A model generated the notes under the pieces. The model saw only the letters and a list, made by a program, of their open reading frames with translations. It was not told where the DNA came from and did not search any database. Positions 36,417-45,122 of a stretch of DNA of 64,000 nt are shown in pieces (position 1 is the first letter of the stretch; each line of letters opens with the position of its first letter). Position numbers and translations under genes: made by a program. Where the stretch lies: NCBI RefSeq assembly GCF_002949735.1, contig NZ_CP026681.1:3224001-3288000 (forward strand). The letters run 5' to 3'. This DNA comes from Nostoc sp. 'Peltigera membranacea cyanobiont' N6. Lineage in GTDB: Bacteria; Cyanobacteriota; Cyanobacteriia; Cyanobacteriales; Nostocaceae.

Positions 36417-36797
36417 GTTAGTCTCAAAACGTTGAATTTCAATCAAATAACCACTGGGATCGCGGAAAAAACAGTGGTAAATATTGTACTTTTCATTTAG
36501 TATCGGTGGCTTTTCAAATTTGACACCACGTTCTTTGAGATATTCAAACCACTCATCTACCTGCTGCGTTACTAGGGTAAAAATGACACTTGGTTGCTTG
36601 TCAGATGGAGGAGTGGATTTTTCGCTTGCTTGGCAAAATCCCAAGTATCCAGATCCACTAACAGTATAAATTCGACAAGTTCCTTGGTCAAGCCATAACT
36701 TCAAACCCAGCATTTGTTCGGAGAATTCAGTAGAGGCATTAAGATTGTGGGTATAAAAGAAGGTAATTTGCTGTTCAATTTGCGGATGAGTACACAT
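36396..36797 (-). CDS. VOC-fold (glyoxalase/bleomycin-resistance-like) protein
   Basis: The ATG at 36797 is chosen over a GTG six bases upstream. The protein has 133 residues, in the size of a two-module vicinal oxygen chelate protein. It begins with EQQITFFYTHNLNASTEFSEQ and ends FRDPSGYLIEIQRFE, where the conserved E-x-Q/D position of the metal site lies. The internal GVKFEKPPILNEKYNIYHCFFRDPSG fits the fold. VOC proteins include glyoxalase I, dioxygenases and fosfomycin or bleomycin resistance proteins, and the residues visible do not separate these. It is divergent from the small-RNA region. Confidence 0.8.
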   Translation of the reverse strand: MCTHPQIEQQITFFYTHNLNASTEFSEQMLGLKLWLDQGTCRIYTVSGSGYLGFCQASEKSTPPSDKQPSVIFTLVTQQVDEWFEYLKERGVKFEKPPILNEKYNIYHCFFRDPSGYLIEIQRFETNDKKRHN

Positions 36798-36811
36798 AAA
36801 CACATTTGAGT

Positions 36812-36917
36812 ATATACCCCAACGACATCTGGCGATCGCATGGGTAAAAATTGATTGATGTTAGAAACCTGTTACTACTCCAGAATGCCTTAAGTGCATC
36901 TGGAGTTTCTTTTTGGA
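36812..36917 (+). ncRNA. Candidate small RNA B
   Basis: The 5' motif TTTGAGTATATACCCC, about 70 bases with a HIP1 site and GGGTAAAAA, then a terminator stem ACTCCAGA / TCTGGAGT followed by TTTCTTTTT. The motif and the terminator stem are shared with unit D at 37235, 400 bases downstream. Confidence 0.45.
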
Positions 36918-37017
36918 AAAAGCAATCGTAATTTTCCAAATCATCCCGATCTGCCAAAATATGGCTGAATAGGGATGCATACTGAATTATCTATATTTAA
37001 CATAGGGCATCACTTGT

Positions 37018-37085
37018 TGATGTACCCCCTCCTACCAAACAACTCTCGCAAAGCAGCCTCAGATTTACTGGGGCTGTTTTGCGTT
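37018..37085 (+). ncRNA. Candidate small RNA C
   Basis: GATGTACCCCC is followed by an unstructured CT/A-rich stretch and a stem CAGCCTC / GGGGCTG ending in TTTTGCG. It is shorter (about 68 bases) than units A, B and D. Confidence 0.35.
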
Positions 37086-37234
37086 ACTTCGATAGTACTT
37101 AAACAAAATATCTTTCAAACTCTCATTTCTCTGCGCCTCTACTCTTCCTTATTCCGTAATTCGTCCGTAAGTACTATTCAAACAGAAAAGTTGTGTAAAT
37201 AAAGCAGTTAATCCTCAAACATCCTTAACTGTAT

Positions 37235-37347
37235 TTGAGTGTATACCCTGATGACGTAAGATGCTCTGAAGGTGAAAATTTGGGTATAGGTAAATGCGTA
37301 TCTTTCCTGACTCCAGAGTTGTTACAAACAGTTCTGGAGTTTTTTAA
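37235..37347 (+). ncRNA. Candidate small RNA D
   Basis: TTTGAGTGTATACCC, about 70 bases containing GGGTATAGGTAAA, then the stem ACTCCAGA / TCTGGAGT with a 15-base loop and T6 tract. It shares the 5' motif, the internal GGGTA and the terminator stem with unit B. Confidence 0.45.
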
Positions 37348-37473
37348 TTACAGAGGAGCGATCGCTCTTGAATAAAAGAATTATGAACACGCACACTATA
37401 GCTGTGCGGAAGTTAAGCGATCGCACTTCTAAATCTTGACTAAATCAAAGTGCGACACACTTAATATAAATGC

Positions 37474-38364
37474 TTATTTAGTTGTATATGTCACAAAAAT
37501 ATCCTTTCTCATCTCTACCTCTGCTGGGGCATCTGGATTATAAGTCGTTGATAATAAAAGACTAGCAAATGAAGGTAAAGGAACTCCAGTTTTAGAACTA
37601 CATGAAGAATAAAATAATGTGTAAAATGGTTCAGCGACAGAAGGAATATCAAGTTTAACACCCATAGCAGTTGCTAAAGCTTGAGCGCGGCTTTGAGCAT
37701 CTTTCATAGCTGATTGATAAACGGAACTCTGCAATGCTTGACAGTCATTTACTGCGTATTCTACGCCCACACTCTTAACGGAAAGATTTTCCAATTGGCT
37801 CGTGGACTTGTTCGCAGTAGCAACAATTTCCTGGACGCGATCGCGTGTGGGTTTTTCCAGCCTCACCAATATTTTGGCGCTGTTTTCACTGGAATCAGGG
37901 CTAATTTGCACTTGAATTTTATCAGCACGAATCCCTTTGGCAACTAGGCTATTAACTACAGGCTGGAGAGTTGCTTTAGTTAGGGATTTTTTGCTTGGTA
38001 AAGATTCTGCTGCTTTTTTGTAATTTAAAAGTAGAGTTGGTGAGGCAGCCTGGTGTTGTTGTTCCAACAAAGAGGGACTGCCGTTGCCGGAGGCATACCT
38101 GGAGGGTGAGGATATGTTGCGGGTTTGCGGTAGAGATGAGGGTTTCGTTTCTAAATCATCATTACTATCTTCCCTACTGAATACCAATTCAATATCGGCT
38201 GTATCTGCTGGCACTCTCACTACCCCTTGACCGATTACCATTAATGAGTGGCGATCGCTTGCTGGTGGATAAAATAATTGGGCATTAGTGGCTTTGGGTG
38301 TTAATACTCCGATCCCGACAGTGACGGTAATGCTTACTAATATTAGAGCAGTTATGTTTCTCAT
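37474..38364 (-). CDS. SIMPL domain (DUF541) exported protein
   Basis: The ATG at 38364 gives a signal peptide (MRNITALILVSITVTVGIG, cleavage near TNAQ) and has AGGAC just before it; the TTG 36 bases upstream is rejected. The 296-residue protein has the SIMPL/DUF541 pattern: VIGQGVVRVPADTADIELVFS, a conserved (KA/SL)TKATLQPVVNSLVAKGI segment, PTRDRVQEIVATAN and AMKDAQSRAQALATAMGVKL. A Ser-rich insertion of about 45 residues (SREDSNDDLETKPSS...) interrupts the first strand pair and is longer than usual. Family members are periplasmic or outer-membrane-associated proteins linked to oxidative stress in bacteria; their biochemical role is not settled. Confidence 0.85.
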   Translation of the reverse strand: MRNITALILVSITVTVGIGVLTPKATNAQLFYPPASDRHSLMVIGQGVVRVPADTADIELVFSREDSNDDLETKPSSLPQTRNISSPSRYASGNGSPSLLEQQHQAASPTLLLNYKKAAESLPSKKSLTKATLQPVVNSLVAKGIRADKIQVQISPDSSENSAKILVRLEKPTRDRVQEIVATANKSTSQLENLSVKSVGVEYAVNDCQALQSSVYQSAMKDAQSRAQALATAMGVKLDIPSVAEPFYTLFYSSCSSKTGVPLPSFASLLLSTTYNPDAPAEVEMRKDIFVTYTTK

Positions 38365-38500
38365 GTCCTGGGAATGTCCTTTGAACCTAGTAATTGTCAA
38401 AGTTTACACCTCAAGAGCAGGATACTTACAAAAATATTGAGCTAATTCCACAGCGTTTAGTCATGGGATTAGCTCAAAAATAACAATTCACTGCGAACTA

Positions 38501-38878
38501 TTAACCAAACCAGTGTGAGGCTTCACAAGCTGGCTGAACTGTTTCACAAACATTATGGTTAATCCAATCTGACTTTTCTTGAACGATTAAACAAATGCCT
38601 TGATGAATCAAATTCTGTAGGTGCAGCTGCTGCTCTAAGGGTTTGCCAGGCAATTTGTAATAAGCCAGGCTTTCTTGTTCAGCCTCCGCCAGGGAAATAT
38701 GTCCATCAGACATAGCGCTGTAAAAAGAGGGAATGCGGGTGAGGACAAAAGCAATTAGCTCTTGGCGTAAGTCAGGAATTGCAAAAGCTTTTTGATATGG
38801 ATGGTATGGATATGTATCTAAAACGCTTTCAATCTCTCCTACTACTGATTGCTGTGTTAAATTAACTACCGTCTTCAT
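38501..38878 (-). CDS. Conserved hypothetical protein, possibly ComFB-related
   Basis: This 125-residue soluble protein has a good ribosome-binding site (AAAGGAG, about eight bases before the ATG). The segment PDLRQELIAFVLTRIPSFYSAM resembles the helix of ComFB-type cyanobacterial proteins in which D-I-x-A-L-A-L-N-R-L-P-P-x-Y is typical, but the match is weak. The N-terminal half (GEIESVLDTYPYHPYQKAFAIPD) looks conserved. Three cysteines lie in the last 30 residues. I cannot assign a function; ComFB relatives have been linked to nucleotide second messengers. Confidence 0.5.
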   Translation of the reverse strand: MKTVVNLTQQSVVGEIESVLDTYPYHPYQKAFAIPDLRQELIAFVLTRIPSFYSAMSDGHISLAEAEQESLAYYKLPGKPLEQQLHLQNLIHQGICLIVQEKSDWINHNVCETVQPACEASHWFG

Positions 38879-39384
38879 AATTTTTAAACTCCTTTTTTAA
38901 TCTAGTCAATGATGCGTGGAAAAAACAACTTTTTTAGATGGCAACGTCGTCATAACAATCAGTTAAAAGTAGTTCAACTGACAAATCCAAAATCCAGTGG
39001 AACTAGCCTTTTATCTTGATTGAATATCAGACATTTGGTTTTGCTGATTTTAGTTAAAGTTTATACTGATTCGCAGCATGACTTATTAAAACAGCATCCA
39101 ATATCCTGGTAGGTTAGCGATACTATATATTTATAATCCTAATTATTTCAAACTTCTGCCTTCTTGGCATAAATCTACATAAAATGCAGCAGAAAAGCTA
39201 GGGGATCAAGATGAACAGCAATAGGCATCTTGAATTAGGAACAAGTTTCTAATGAAGTTAAGCTTTTTGGTAATTCTCATCACATTTTAAGTTTGCTGCA
39301 AAATTCGCTGTTTCATCTAAAAAACTTATTGGTTGCCCGTTGATTTAGGAAGTCAGACAAATAAGGAATTGCTAAAGTGCAAAA
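38879..39384. other. Gene-free intergenic region
   Basis: About 500 AT-rich bases with no supported gene, no strong hairpin and no recognised repeat. Part must serve as promoter for the 38501-38878 gene. Confidence 0.4.
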
Positions 39385-40500
39385 TCAGTCTAGCGACTGA
39401 TGAAACGATCGGGTAAAAATGTTGAGAAAGTTCACATTGTCTAAAGGAAGATGATGCAACTGATGATTAATTTCATTAGCAGCAGCTAATCCAGAAAGCA
39501 TCGCACCTTCCGCAAGATTGCCGCCACACCAATCACCACAGCAAACTAAAGGTAAGGGAGTTCCAGCAGACAAAAAAGCTTCGTGCCAAGGACGGCTAGG
39601 AAAGGCATAACGCCAACGATGTACTTGGATCCATTCGGGAGTATTCAGCCAAGGAAGGGACAGAGATTCAGCTGCTCGTTGCAACATAAGCTCTGCAACG
39701 GGTTGTAAATCCTGGATTTCTAGATGACGTTGGGCGAAATCAGCGCTACTTTGCACTACAAAATGTGGTTGCTGAGGCTTAGGACGCTTGCTACTGTCCA
39801 AACCAATCCACGCTAAATCAGCATCATCGACAAAAGTTAGCGCCTTCCACTGAGGGAGTGGGTGGGATGTGGGAGGATATCCAGCGATCGCACTAATTGA
39901 GGGATAAAATTCTACAGAACGCAAGTTATCAAGAAAGGCTTTATCTAATCCACTTTCACCCAAAGGTTCTAACAGCATCATTGCTTGGGGTGCAGGAATG
40001 GCAACGATTATAGCTTTTGCAGTTAATTCTTCGTTGCCAGATTCGAGAGTCAAGCGCCAACTATTTTCGGGAGTTGGGGTAATAGCGATGACACGCTGAT
40101 TCAGTAATATTTCTAAACCTGGGGCGAGAGATTTAGCGATGTCTGACGACAAGCCGCTCCGCGTCTACGCACTCATTCCCGCAGGTGCAACATATCGCGG
40201 ACTGCGGTTTTTTGGTTCAGATAAAGGAGCGCCTGCGGTGAGTTCATAAACCTCCTCTGTCCAAACTTCCAGGATATGGCGCGATCGCAATATCTCCACA
40301 AAATGTCTAAATAATTCACCCTTTGGCTTCAGATAACAAGCCCCACGATCGGCCCAAGTTCCATGCAAGCGGCGGGTAGCGAGTCTTCCTCCCAAACCAC
40401 GGGACTTGTCTAGCACTAGCACCGAATAACCAGCTTGACTTAATTGCTGGGCGCAGACTAAACCGGCCATTCCGGCACCAATCACTACAATATCAGTCAT
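39385..40500 (-). pseudogene. FAD-dependent amine oxidase/renalase-like oxidoreductase interrupted by a repeat with an in-frame TAG
   Basis: Read on the minus strand this is a single frame of 372 codons with one stop (TAG at 40165-40167). The N-terminal part (MTDIVVIGAGMAGLVCAQQL, a GxGxxG dinucleotide site with LDKSRGLGGR) and the C-terminal part (ending CGDWCGGNLAEGAMLSGLAAANE, the FAD-binding end) form one NAD(P)-binding FAD oxidoreductase of the renalase/FSD family. The stop lies within a 27-bp repeat (40141-40167) that splits a HIP1 site, and its length is a multiple of three. The start at 40500 is preferred because the upstream ATG (40521) falls in heptamer repeat sequence. It is inactivated unless the stop is read through or the sequence is in error. 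Confidence 0.8.
40141..40167. repeat. 27-bp short dispersed repeat inserted in a HIP1 site
   Basis: Deleting 40141-40167 joins GCGAT (40136-40140) to CGC (40168-40170) and restores GCGATCGC and the continuous frame AGMSAIAKSLAPG. Similar TAG...GAC/GGC inserts in HIP1 sites occur at 33696 and 50111. Confidence 0.8.
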
Positions 40501-40640
40501 GAGTCCATAGTCCTTAGTCATTGGTTATTGGTCATTAGGTTATTATCAAAGGACAAAATTACTACTAATGACTGCTGAAAGCTAATAGTAGAATAAGGTA
40601 CAGAAAGTTGCACGGAAGGGAGGAAGGGAAATTGGATGAG

Positions 40641-41474
40641 ATGAGGGCGGCGCTAGAGTTAGCGACCGAAGAAGAATTGCAAGATTTAACGGCAATTCTA
40701 TTTAGTCGTAAGTTCAATCCCCTAGACTATGTACACACACCCGAACCCATCGAAGTGCAAAGCCAAGACCGCAAAGCTTGGTTAGATTCACTAGAAGGTC
40801 GCTTTCGTTTTTTGGCGGCAGATGGGATGACTGTATTACGGGGACGTACAGGCCAGGTAACTTATCGACAAGCCTTAGTTCAAGTATGTAAGTATCTAAA
40901 AATTCCTTATTCTAATCAACTGGCAACTATTGATTTAGAAGCAGAAGTATTTTTGCATCTGTTAGGACAGGTGTGGAAAAAATTACCTGAACAGGAAAAA
41001 CAAAAATTGACTCTCCGAGTGCAGCGTCACCTTATCCAATCAGAACTAAAAGAACCTCTACCACTTTTATTGCAGCCTGACCCCTTGGGGTTACTTTTCA
41101 AAGGCGGTAGTGCGATCGCGGTTACTTCACTTCTCCAGCCACTTGTACTTAAGCAAATTGCTCGTCAATTTGCCATCCACTTTGCTACTTATGAAGTAGC
41201 TAAACAAGCGGTAATTACTGGCTCAGAAGCAGCTACAACGCAATTCCAAAGCTATGTAGCGATGCAAATGGCGCAACGGGGGATGACGGTGAGTGCAGCT
41301 CGTTATGGGGCAGCCCGCACGATGTTTGCCGTGATTGGCCCGATGATGTGGACTTGGTTTTTTGCAGATTTAGGGTGGAGAGCGATCGCCACTAACTATG
41401 GTCGAATCATCCCTACCATCTTCGCCTTAGCTCAAATTCGCCTCACTCGTGAGGAATGTTGGGAGCCAGCTTGA
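40641..41474 (+). CDS. YaaW-like (UPF0174) protein
   Basis: The ATG at 40641 is chosen over the TTG at 40608. The 277-residue protein begins with MRAALELATEEELQDLTAILFSRKFNPLDY, a DUF3944-type N-terminal segment that marks the YaaW/UPF0174 family of unknown function. The middle (EVFLHLLGQVWKKLPEQEK) and the C-terminal hydrophobic stretches (AIAVTSLLQPLVLKQIARQFA, MFAVIGPMMWTWFFADLGW) fit known relatives. Its last 19 bases overlap the O-antigen ligase-like gene, so the two are probably translationally coupled. Confidence 0.6.
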   Translation: MRAALELATEEELQDLTAILFSRKFNPLDYVHTPEPIEVQSQDRKAWLDSLEGRFRFLAADGMTVLRGRTGQVTYRQALVQVCKYLKIPYSNQLATIDLEAEVFLHLLGQVWKKLPEQEKQKLTLRVQRHLIQSELKEPLPLLLQPDPLGLLFKGGSAIAVTSLLQPLVLKQIARQFAIHFATYEVAKQAVITGSEAATTQFQSYVAMQMAQRGMTVSAARYGAARTMFAVIGPMMWTWFFADLGWRAIATNYGRIIPTIFALAQIRLTREECWEPA

Positions 41475-42781
41475 ACAAAGTTTTTGACTATTTCAAGTCT
41501 CGTTGGCAATCTTCTTGGAACTACTCTCTGTGGGCACTGTTAATCTTCCCATTGAGTCCATTGGTGGGGGCTGTGACTATCGGTTTTGTCTCATTAATAA
41601 CTTGGCTGAAACAATCCCGCAAAATTAATCGCCGCCCCATCAACTGGGGATTTGCCCTTTTGAGTGTGTTACTGATCGTCAGTGCTGGGTTTGCTGATGA
41701 CAAGACAGCAGCATTCCTCGGCTTATTTAATTTATTACCATTCTTTTTACTTTTCGTTGCCCATAGCGCTCTAATTCAAACATTTGCCCAATTGCGGCAA
41801 ATGGCTTGGGTTTTAGTAATCGGTTCCATACCAGTGGTAATTCTTGGTTTGGGACAGTTATTTTTAGGCTGGAGTTTTAAGTTCCAGTTTGTGTGGGTTG
41901 TATTTAGTTGGACAATCAGACCAGGAGGAAATCCGCCAGGTCGCATCGCTTCACTCTTTTTGCACGCTAATACTTTCGCTGCTTATCTAGCGATAGTTTT
42001 CATCCTTGGTGTAGGGTTGTGGCTAGAAAACTATCAGCAATTAAGAGTTAAGAGTCAAAAATCATTTCTTCCCTTCCTCTTCCTAAGCGTAGCGGTGATT
42101 ATGAATTTCATCGCCTTGATTTTTACCAACTCGCGTAATGGCTGGGCGATCGCTATTTTTGCCTGTTTAGCTTATGCACTTTACCAAGGCTGGCGTATTC
42201 TTGTGGGTAGTGTGGCTGCGATCGTTTCTAGTGTGCTTTTGGCAGCTTTTGCTCCCTCGCCAGTCGCTCAATTTTTTCGTCAGTACGTTCCTGCTTTCTT
42301 TTGGGCAAGGTTAAATGACGACATGTATCCAGATCGGCCAGTCGCTTTAATGCGAAAAACTCAGTGGGGATTTGCCTGGTCTTTAGCTGAACAACATCCT
42401 TTGACTGGCTGGGGGTTACGTAGTTTTAGTGGACTCTACAAAGCCCAAATGCAAATTCCCTTGGGCCATCCCCATAACTTTTTTTTGATGTTATCTGCTG
42501 AAACTGGCTTTCCCAGCACTTTGTTATTTTGTGGCTTACTCGCTTGGATTTTGATCGCAGGTGTTCAATTACTACGAAAGTCAAAACATATAAATACAGA
42601 AGATAGATTGATATTTTTCACTTATCTTCTGACTTTTGTTGGTTGGATTCTATTGAATACAGTAGATGTAACCCTCTTTGATTTTCGTTTGAATGCACTT
42701 TCATGGGTAATATTTGCTGCCATTTGTGGAGTAATACATCGTTATAACCAATATGACAAGCTTGCATCTCATCAAAATTAG
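41456..42781 (+). CDS. O-antigen ligase (Wzy_C)-family membrane protein
   Basis: The 441-residue polytopic protein has about ten membrane helices and a large periplasmic loop. The GRIASLFLHANTFAAYLAI segment and ALMRKTQWGFAWSLAEQHPLTGWGLRSFSG with the downstream LGHPHNFFLMLSAETGFP match the Wzy_C domain of O-antigen ligase-like proteins, where H-N-x-F/Y-L and the E-x-G motif follow the loop. Family members ligate or polymerise lipid-linked glycans at the outer face of the inner membrane. A short repeat (AATTAAGAGTTAAGAGTC, near 42040) lies in a cytoplasmic loop. Genes for its glycan are not in the immediate neighbourhood. Confidence 0.8.
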   Translation: MLGASLNKVFDYFKSRWQSSWNYSLWALLIFPLSPLVGAVTIGFVSLITWLKQSRKINRRPINWGFALLSVLLIVSAGFADDKTAAFLGLFNLLPFFLLFVAHSALIQTFAQLRQMAWVLVIGSIPVVILGLGQLFLGWSFKFQFVWVVFSWTIRPGGNPPGRIASLFLHANTFAAYLAIVFILGVGLWLENYQQLRVKSQKSFLPFLFLSVAVIMNFIALIFTNSRNGWAIAIFACLAYALYQGWRILVGSVAAIVSSVLLAAFAPSPVAQFFRQYVPAFFWARLNDDMYPDRPVALMRKTQWGFAWSLAEQHPLTGWGLRSFSGLYKAQMQIPLGHPHNFFLMLSAETGFPSTLLFCGLLAWILIAGVQLLRKSKHINTEDRLIFFTYLLTFVGWILLNTVDVTLFDFRLNALSWVIFAAICGVIHRYNQYDKLASHQN

Positions 42782-42788
42782 TTAGGAA

Positions 42789-44171
42789 ATGAAAAATCGC
42801 AACTATTTAAATCCTAAACATCAGAAAAAGCTAGTTCATTCTTATTTGATCTCAAGTTTTCATCGCATTTCTAAGCTTTACACATTTCTTTTGCTAGTTA
42901 AATGTGGCAGTGTTTTCATTCTCTTAACTCTAGCCAATACAGCATTATTAGGGATTTCACTAGTCAGAGCGCAAAACCTAGAATTGCCGAAAATTAAACC
43001 GTCTAGTTTGATACCAGAAAAAAGTCAATATCCAAACACGAGCAATATTCGGGTTTTGAAAGAAGCCTTTGAAGTTAGATGGATACCATCAGGGGCGATG
43101 GAACCAACTTTGCATGGTACTTCAAATACCTGGACAGCAGATTCGATATTAGTTGATAAACTGGTTTATCGCTCCCAATTACCCAAACGTGGAGATATTA
43201 TTCTATTTGAGCCTACTGAGGAGTTACGAAAGGAAGAGTATAAAGACGCATTTATTAAGCGGATAATTGGTCTACCCGGAGAAAAGGTAGAACTTAGAAA
43301 TGGCAAAGTATATATCAACAACAAACCTCTTCAGGAAGACAATTACCTTAGCTCTCAAGAGTCTACAGTAATTGATGTTTGTATATCAGGTCCACAGCCA
43401 CCTTACTTAGCAAAACCTCAGATTATACCACCTAACTCATACTTAGTATTAGGAGATAACCGCAATTCTAGCTATGATAGCCGTTGCTGGGGTGTTGTTC
43501 CCAAGAAAAATATTTTGGGTCAAGCTGTCAGAATAATTTGGCCTTTAGTTAATGAAACTGAGTTAGACGAAACGCGAAATAGTCAACAACGTTCCGCAGA
43601 AGATTTATTTCTTAAAAATGTAGGCTTTCTCATAACACCAAATGAACTAAATAATTCACCACATTACTTAGTATTTATTACTTATTTCCAAACATATTTG
43701 GCAAATGCTCAAAAAAATAAAGATGTTTTAAATCAAATTATTTCTTTAAAACATCTTGTTGTATATAGTTTCATTAAAAATGAAATTAGCAAAGCGATTG
43801 ATTACTCCCAACAGCTTTTGATAATTGGACGAGAAAATCAAATTATCGGAGTCGAAACCCAAGCTTTGACATGGCTATCTTTTGCTTACTTAGTCAAAGG
43901 TTCTTATGATATTTCAAGTGATTATAGTCAACAAGTCTTACCTTTAGCCCAGAAAAGCCAAGATTACAACAACGAGTATCTTATTCTATTTTATCTAGCA
44001 ATAGCTGATGTGGGAAAAGACAATTGTTCCAAAGCCAATACTTTCTATAATCAGAGTTTATCTGTTTTACCTTTTGTTGATGAGCCAATAAAAAAAATAG
44101 TCCAGTCACTGTTAGTATATTTTTCTTCTGAAGAAAAAATAAAAGCTTGCTTGCCATTAGCAAAACTCTAG
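42789..44171 (+). CDS. Signal peptidase I-like protein lacking the serine nucleophile, fused to TPR-like region
   Basis: The 460-residue protein starts 7 bases after the O-antigen ligase gene. It has an N-terminal membrane helix (about 33-60) and a type I signal peptidase (S26) domain: box B reads WIPSGAMEPTLHG, and the general-base lysine is kept (FIKRIIGLPGEKVE, Lys157). Box E GDNRNSSYDSR is also present. At the nucleophile position of the family (the S of S-M in P-S-x-S-M-x-P-T-L) this protein has Ala103 (codon GCG). Residues of about 270-460 are helical repeats resembling TPRs (AIDYSQQLLIIGRENQ, YDISSDYSQQVLPLA). The protein should be catalytically dead by the standard mechanism and may bind, not cleave, substrates. 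Confidence 0.85.
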   Translation: MKNRNYLNPKHQKKLVHSYLISSFHRISKLYTFLLLVKCGSVFILLTLANTALLGISLVRAQNLELPKIKPSSLIPEKSQYPNTSNIRVLKEAFEVRWIPSGAMEPTLHGTSNTWTADSILVDKLVYRSQLPKRGDIILFEPTEELRKEEYKDAFIKRIIGLPGEKVELRNGKVYINNKPLQEDNYLSSQESTVIDVCISGPQPPYLAKPQIIPPNSYLVLGDNRNSSYDSRCWGVVPKKNILGQAVRIIWPLVNETELDETRNSQQRSAEDLFLKNVGFLITPNELNNSPHYLVFITYFQTYLANAQKNKDVLNQIISLKHLVVYSFIKNEISKAIDYSQQLLIIGRENQIIGVETQALTWLSFAYLVKGSYDISSDYSQQVLPLAQKSQDYNNEYLILFYLAIADVGKDNCSKANTFYNQSLSVLPFVDEPIKKIVQSLLVYFSSEEKIKACLPLAKL

Positions 44172-44371
44172 AAATATATATCAATTATCATTTGTGTGTG
44201 TATTCATGTATGTATTACTGAAAATGCACAATCACTTAAGTGTTAAAGTATCAGGCGATCGCAGCGCAGCCACCGCGACTTAGAACCGCTATAACTTTTT
44301 CAGTGTATGCACGGGGGCATTTAGAGTTTTAAGTTAATAAGATTACTATATTCACGTCTGTGACTGTGAGT

Positions 44372-44476
44372 GTGACTAATACCTAATTAGTCACTGTTGC
44401 TGATTGTTGGGAAGGTGTAGGGACGACCCTTTGGGGTTTTCCTACATGACGGGCATCTCTTGTAGATGCCCTTTTG
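44372..44476 (+). ncRNA. Candidate structured RNA ending in a terminator
   Basis: Three hairpins in order: GTGACTAAT / ATTAGTCAC (44372-44394), GTAGG / CCTAC enclosing a CCC-TTTGGGG stem (about 44416-44445), and GGGCATCT / AGATGCCC (44451-44471) followed by TTTTG. No ORF lies between. It precedes a small secreted protein gene by about 75 bases, so it could be a leader instead. Confidence 0.4.
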
Positions 44477-44549
44477 TATATTTATTATTTTTATTTAGTC
44501 AAACACAATCAAAAAATATTTAGCTTAGTAAAAAAACCAGAATTTCTTC

Positions 44550-44939
44550 ATGAAATTATCCTTGCAAAGCTTTACATTTTTCACTTCTTCATTAGGGTTA
44601 TTGACAATTAACTTTGCTTTTCCTCTACCTGCTAAAGCAGCAATTGAGTGTGAAGCAGGTAATATGATTTATTATCCCAATGGTTCGCTGTTAACTTGTA
44701 TACTCGATCGAAATACTAATGTGCAAGTTTTCAGTTCTCTTTCAGAGACATCCAATATTCCCTGCCGAGGAAAAAATTACATATCTTTCGATGAAAAAGG
44801 ACAGTTCCAAAGTTGTCAGATTGCAGATGACATCCAAATTAGAACAGTTAATGCAGTTGAAATTTGTCCGGCAGAATATAGGATATATGTCTCAACTTCA
44901 GATAAGGGAAATAAATCTTTTACTTGTCGGCAATATTAG
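44550..44939 (+). CDS. Small secreted hypothetical protein
   Basis: This 129-residue protein starts with a signal peptide (MKLSLQSFTFFTSSLGLLTINFA, cleavage at PAKAAIEC). The mature part has six cysteines (IECEAG, LTCILD, NIPCRG, FQSCQIAD, EICPAEY, FTCRQY) that suggest three disulphides in an exported domain. It contains YPNGSLLTCILDRN, a strand-turn-strand pattern reminiscent of MORN/toxin-immunity-type beta repeats, but no family is recognised. The upstream terminator-like structure separates it from the preceding gene. Confidence 0.55.
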   Translation: MKLSLQSFTFFTSSLGLLTINFAFPLPAKAAIECEAGNMIYYPNGSLLTCILDRNTNVQVFSSLSETSNIPCRGKNYISFDEKGQFQSCQIADDIQIRTVNAVEICPAEYRIYVSTSDKGNKSFTCRQY

Positions 44940-45122
44940 CACTATATAATTTGTAATTGATATAGCAATCCTGAATTATTCGCGATCGACAAGATACCCG
45001 ACTTCTCAAATAAATGGGGTATCTGCGGGTTACAATTCTCACAAATCAAATACCTTATGGTGTAAGCTCTCGGTAAAATAGGTGTGTCGGTAACGAAAAA
45101 AGACGCATCCATAACCTACCTT

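Noticed and set aside
36775..37202. Short frames at 36775-36957 (minus) and 36975-37202 (plus)
   Set aside because: They overlap the candidate small-RNA units, lack ribosome-binding sites and have no conserved-looking sequence.
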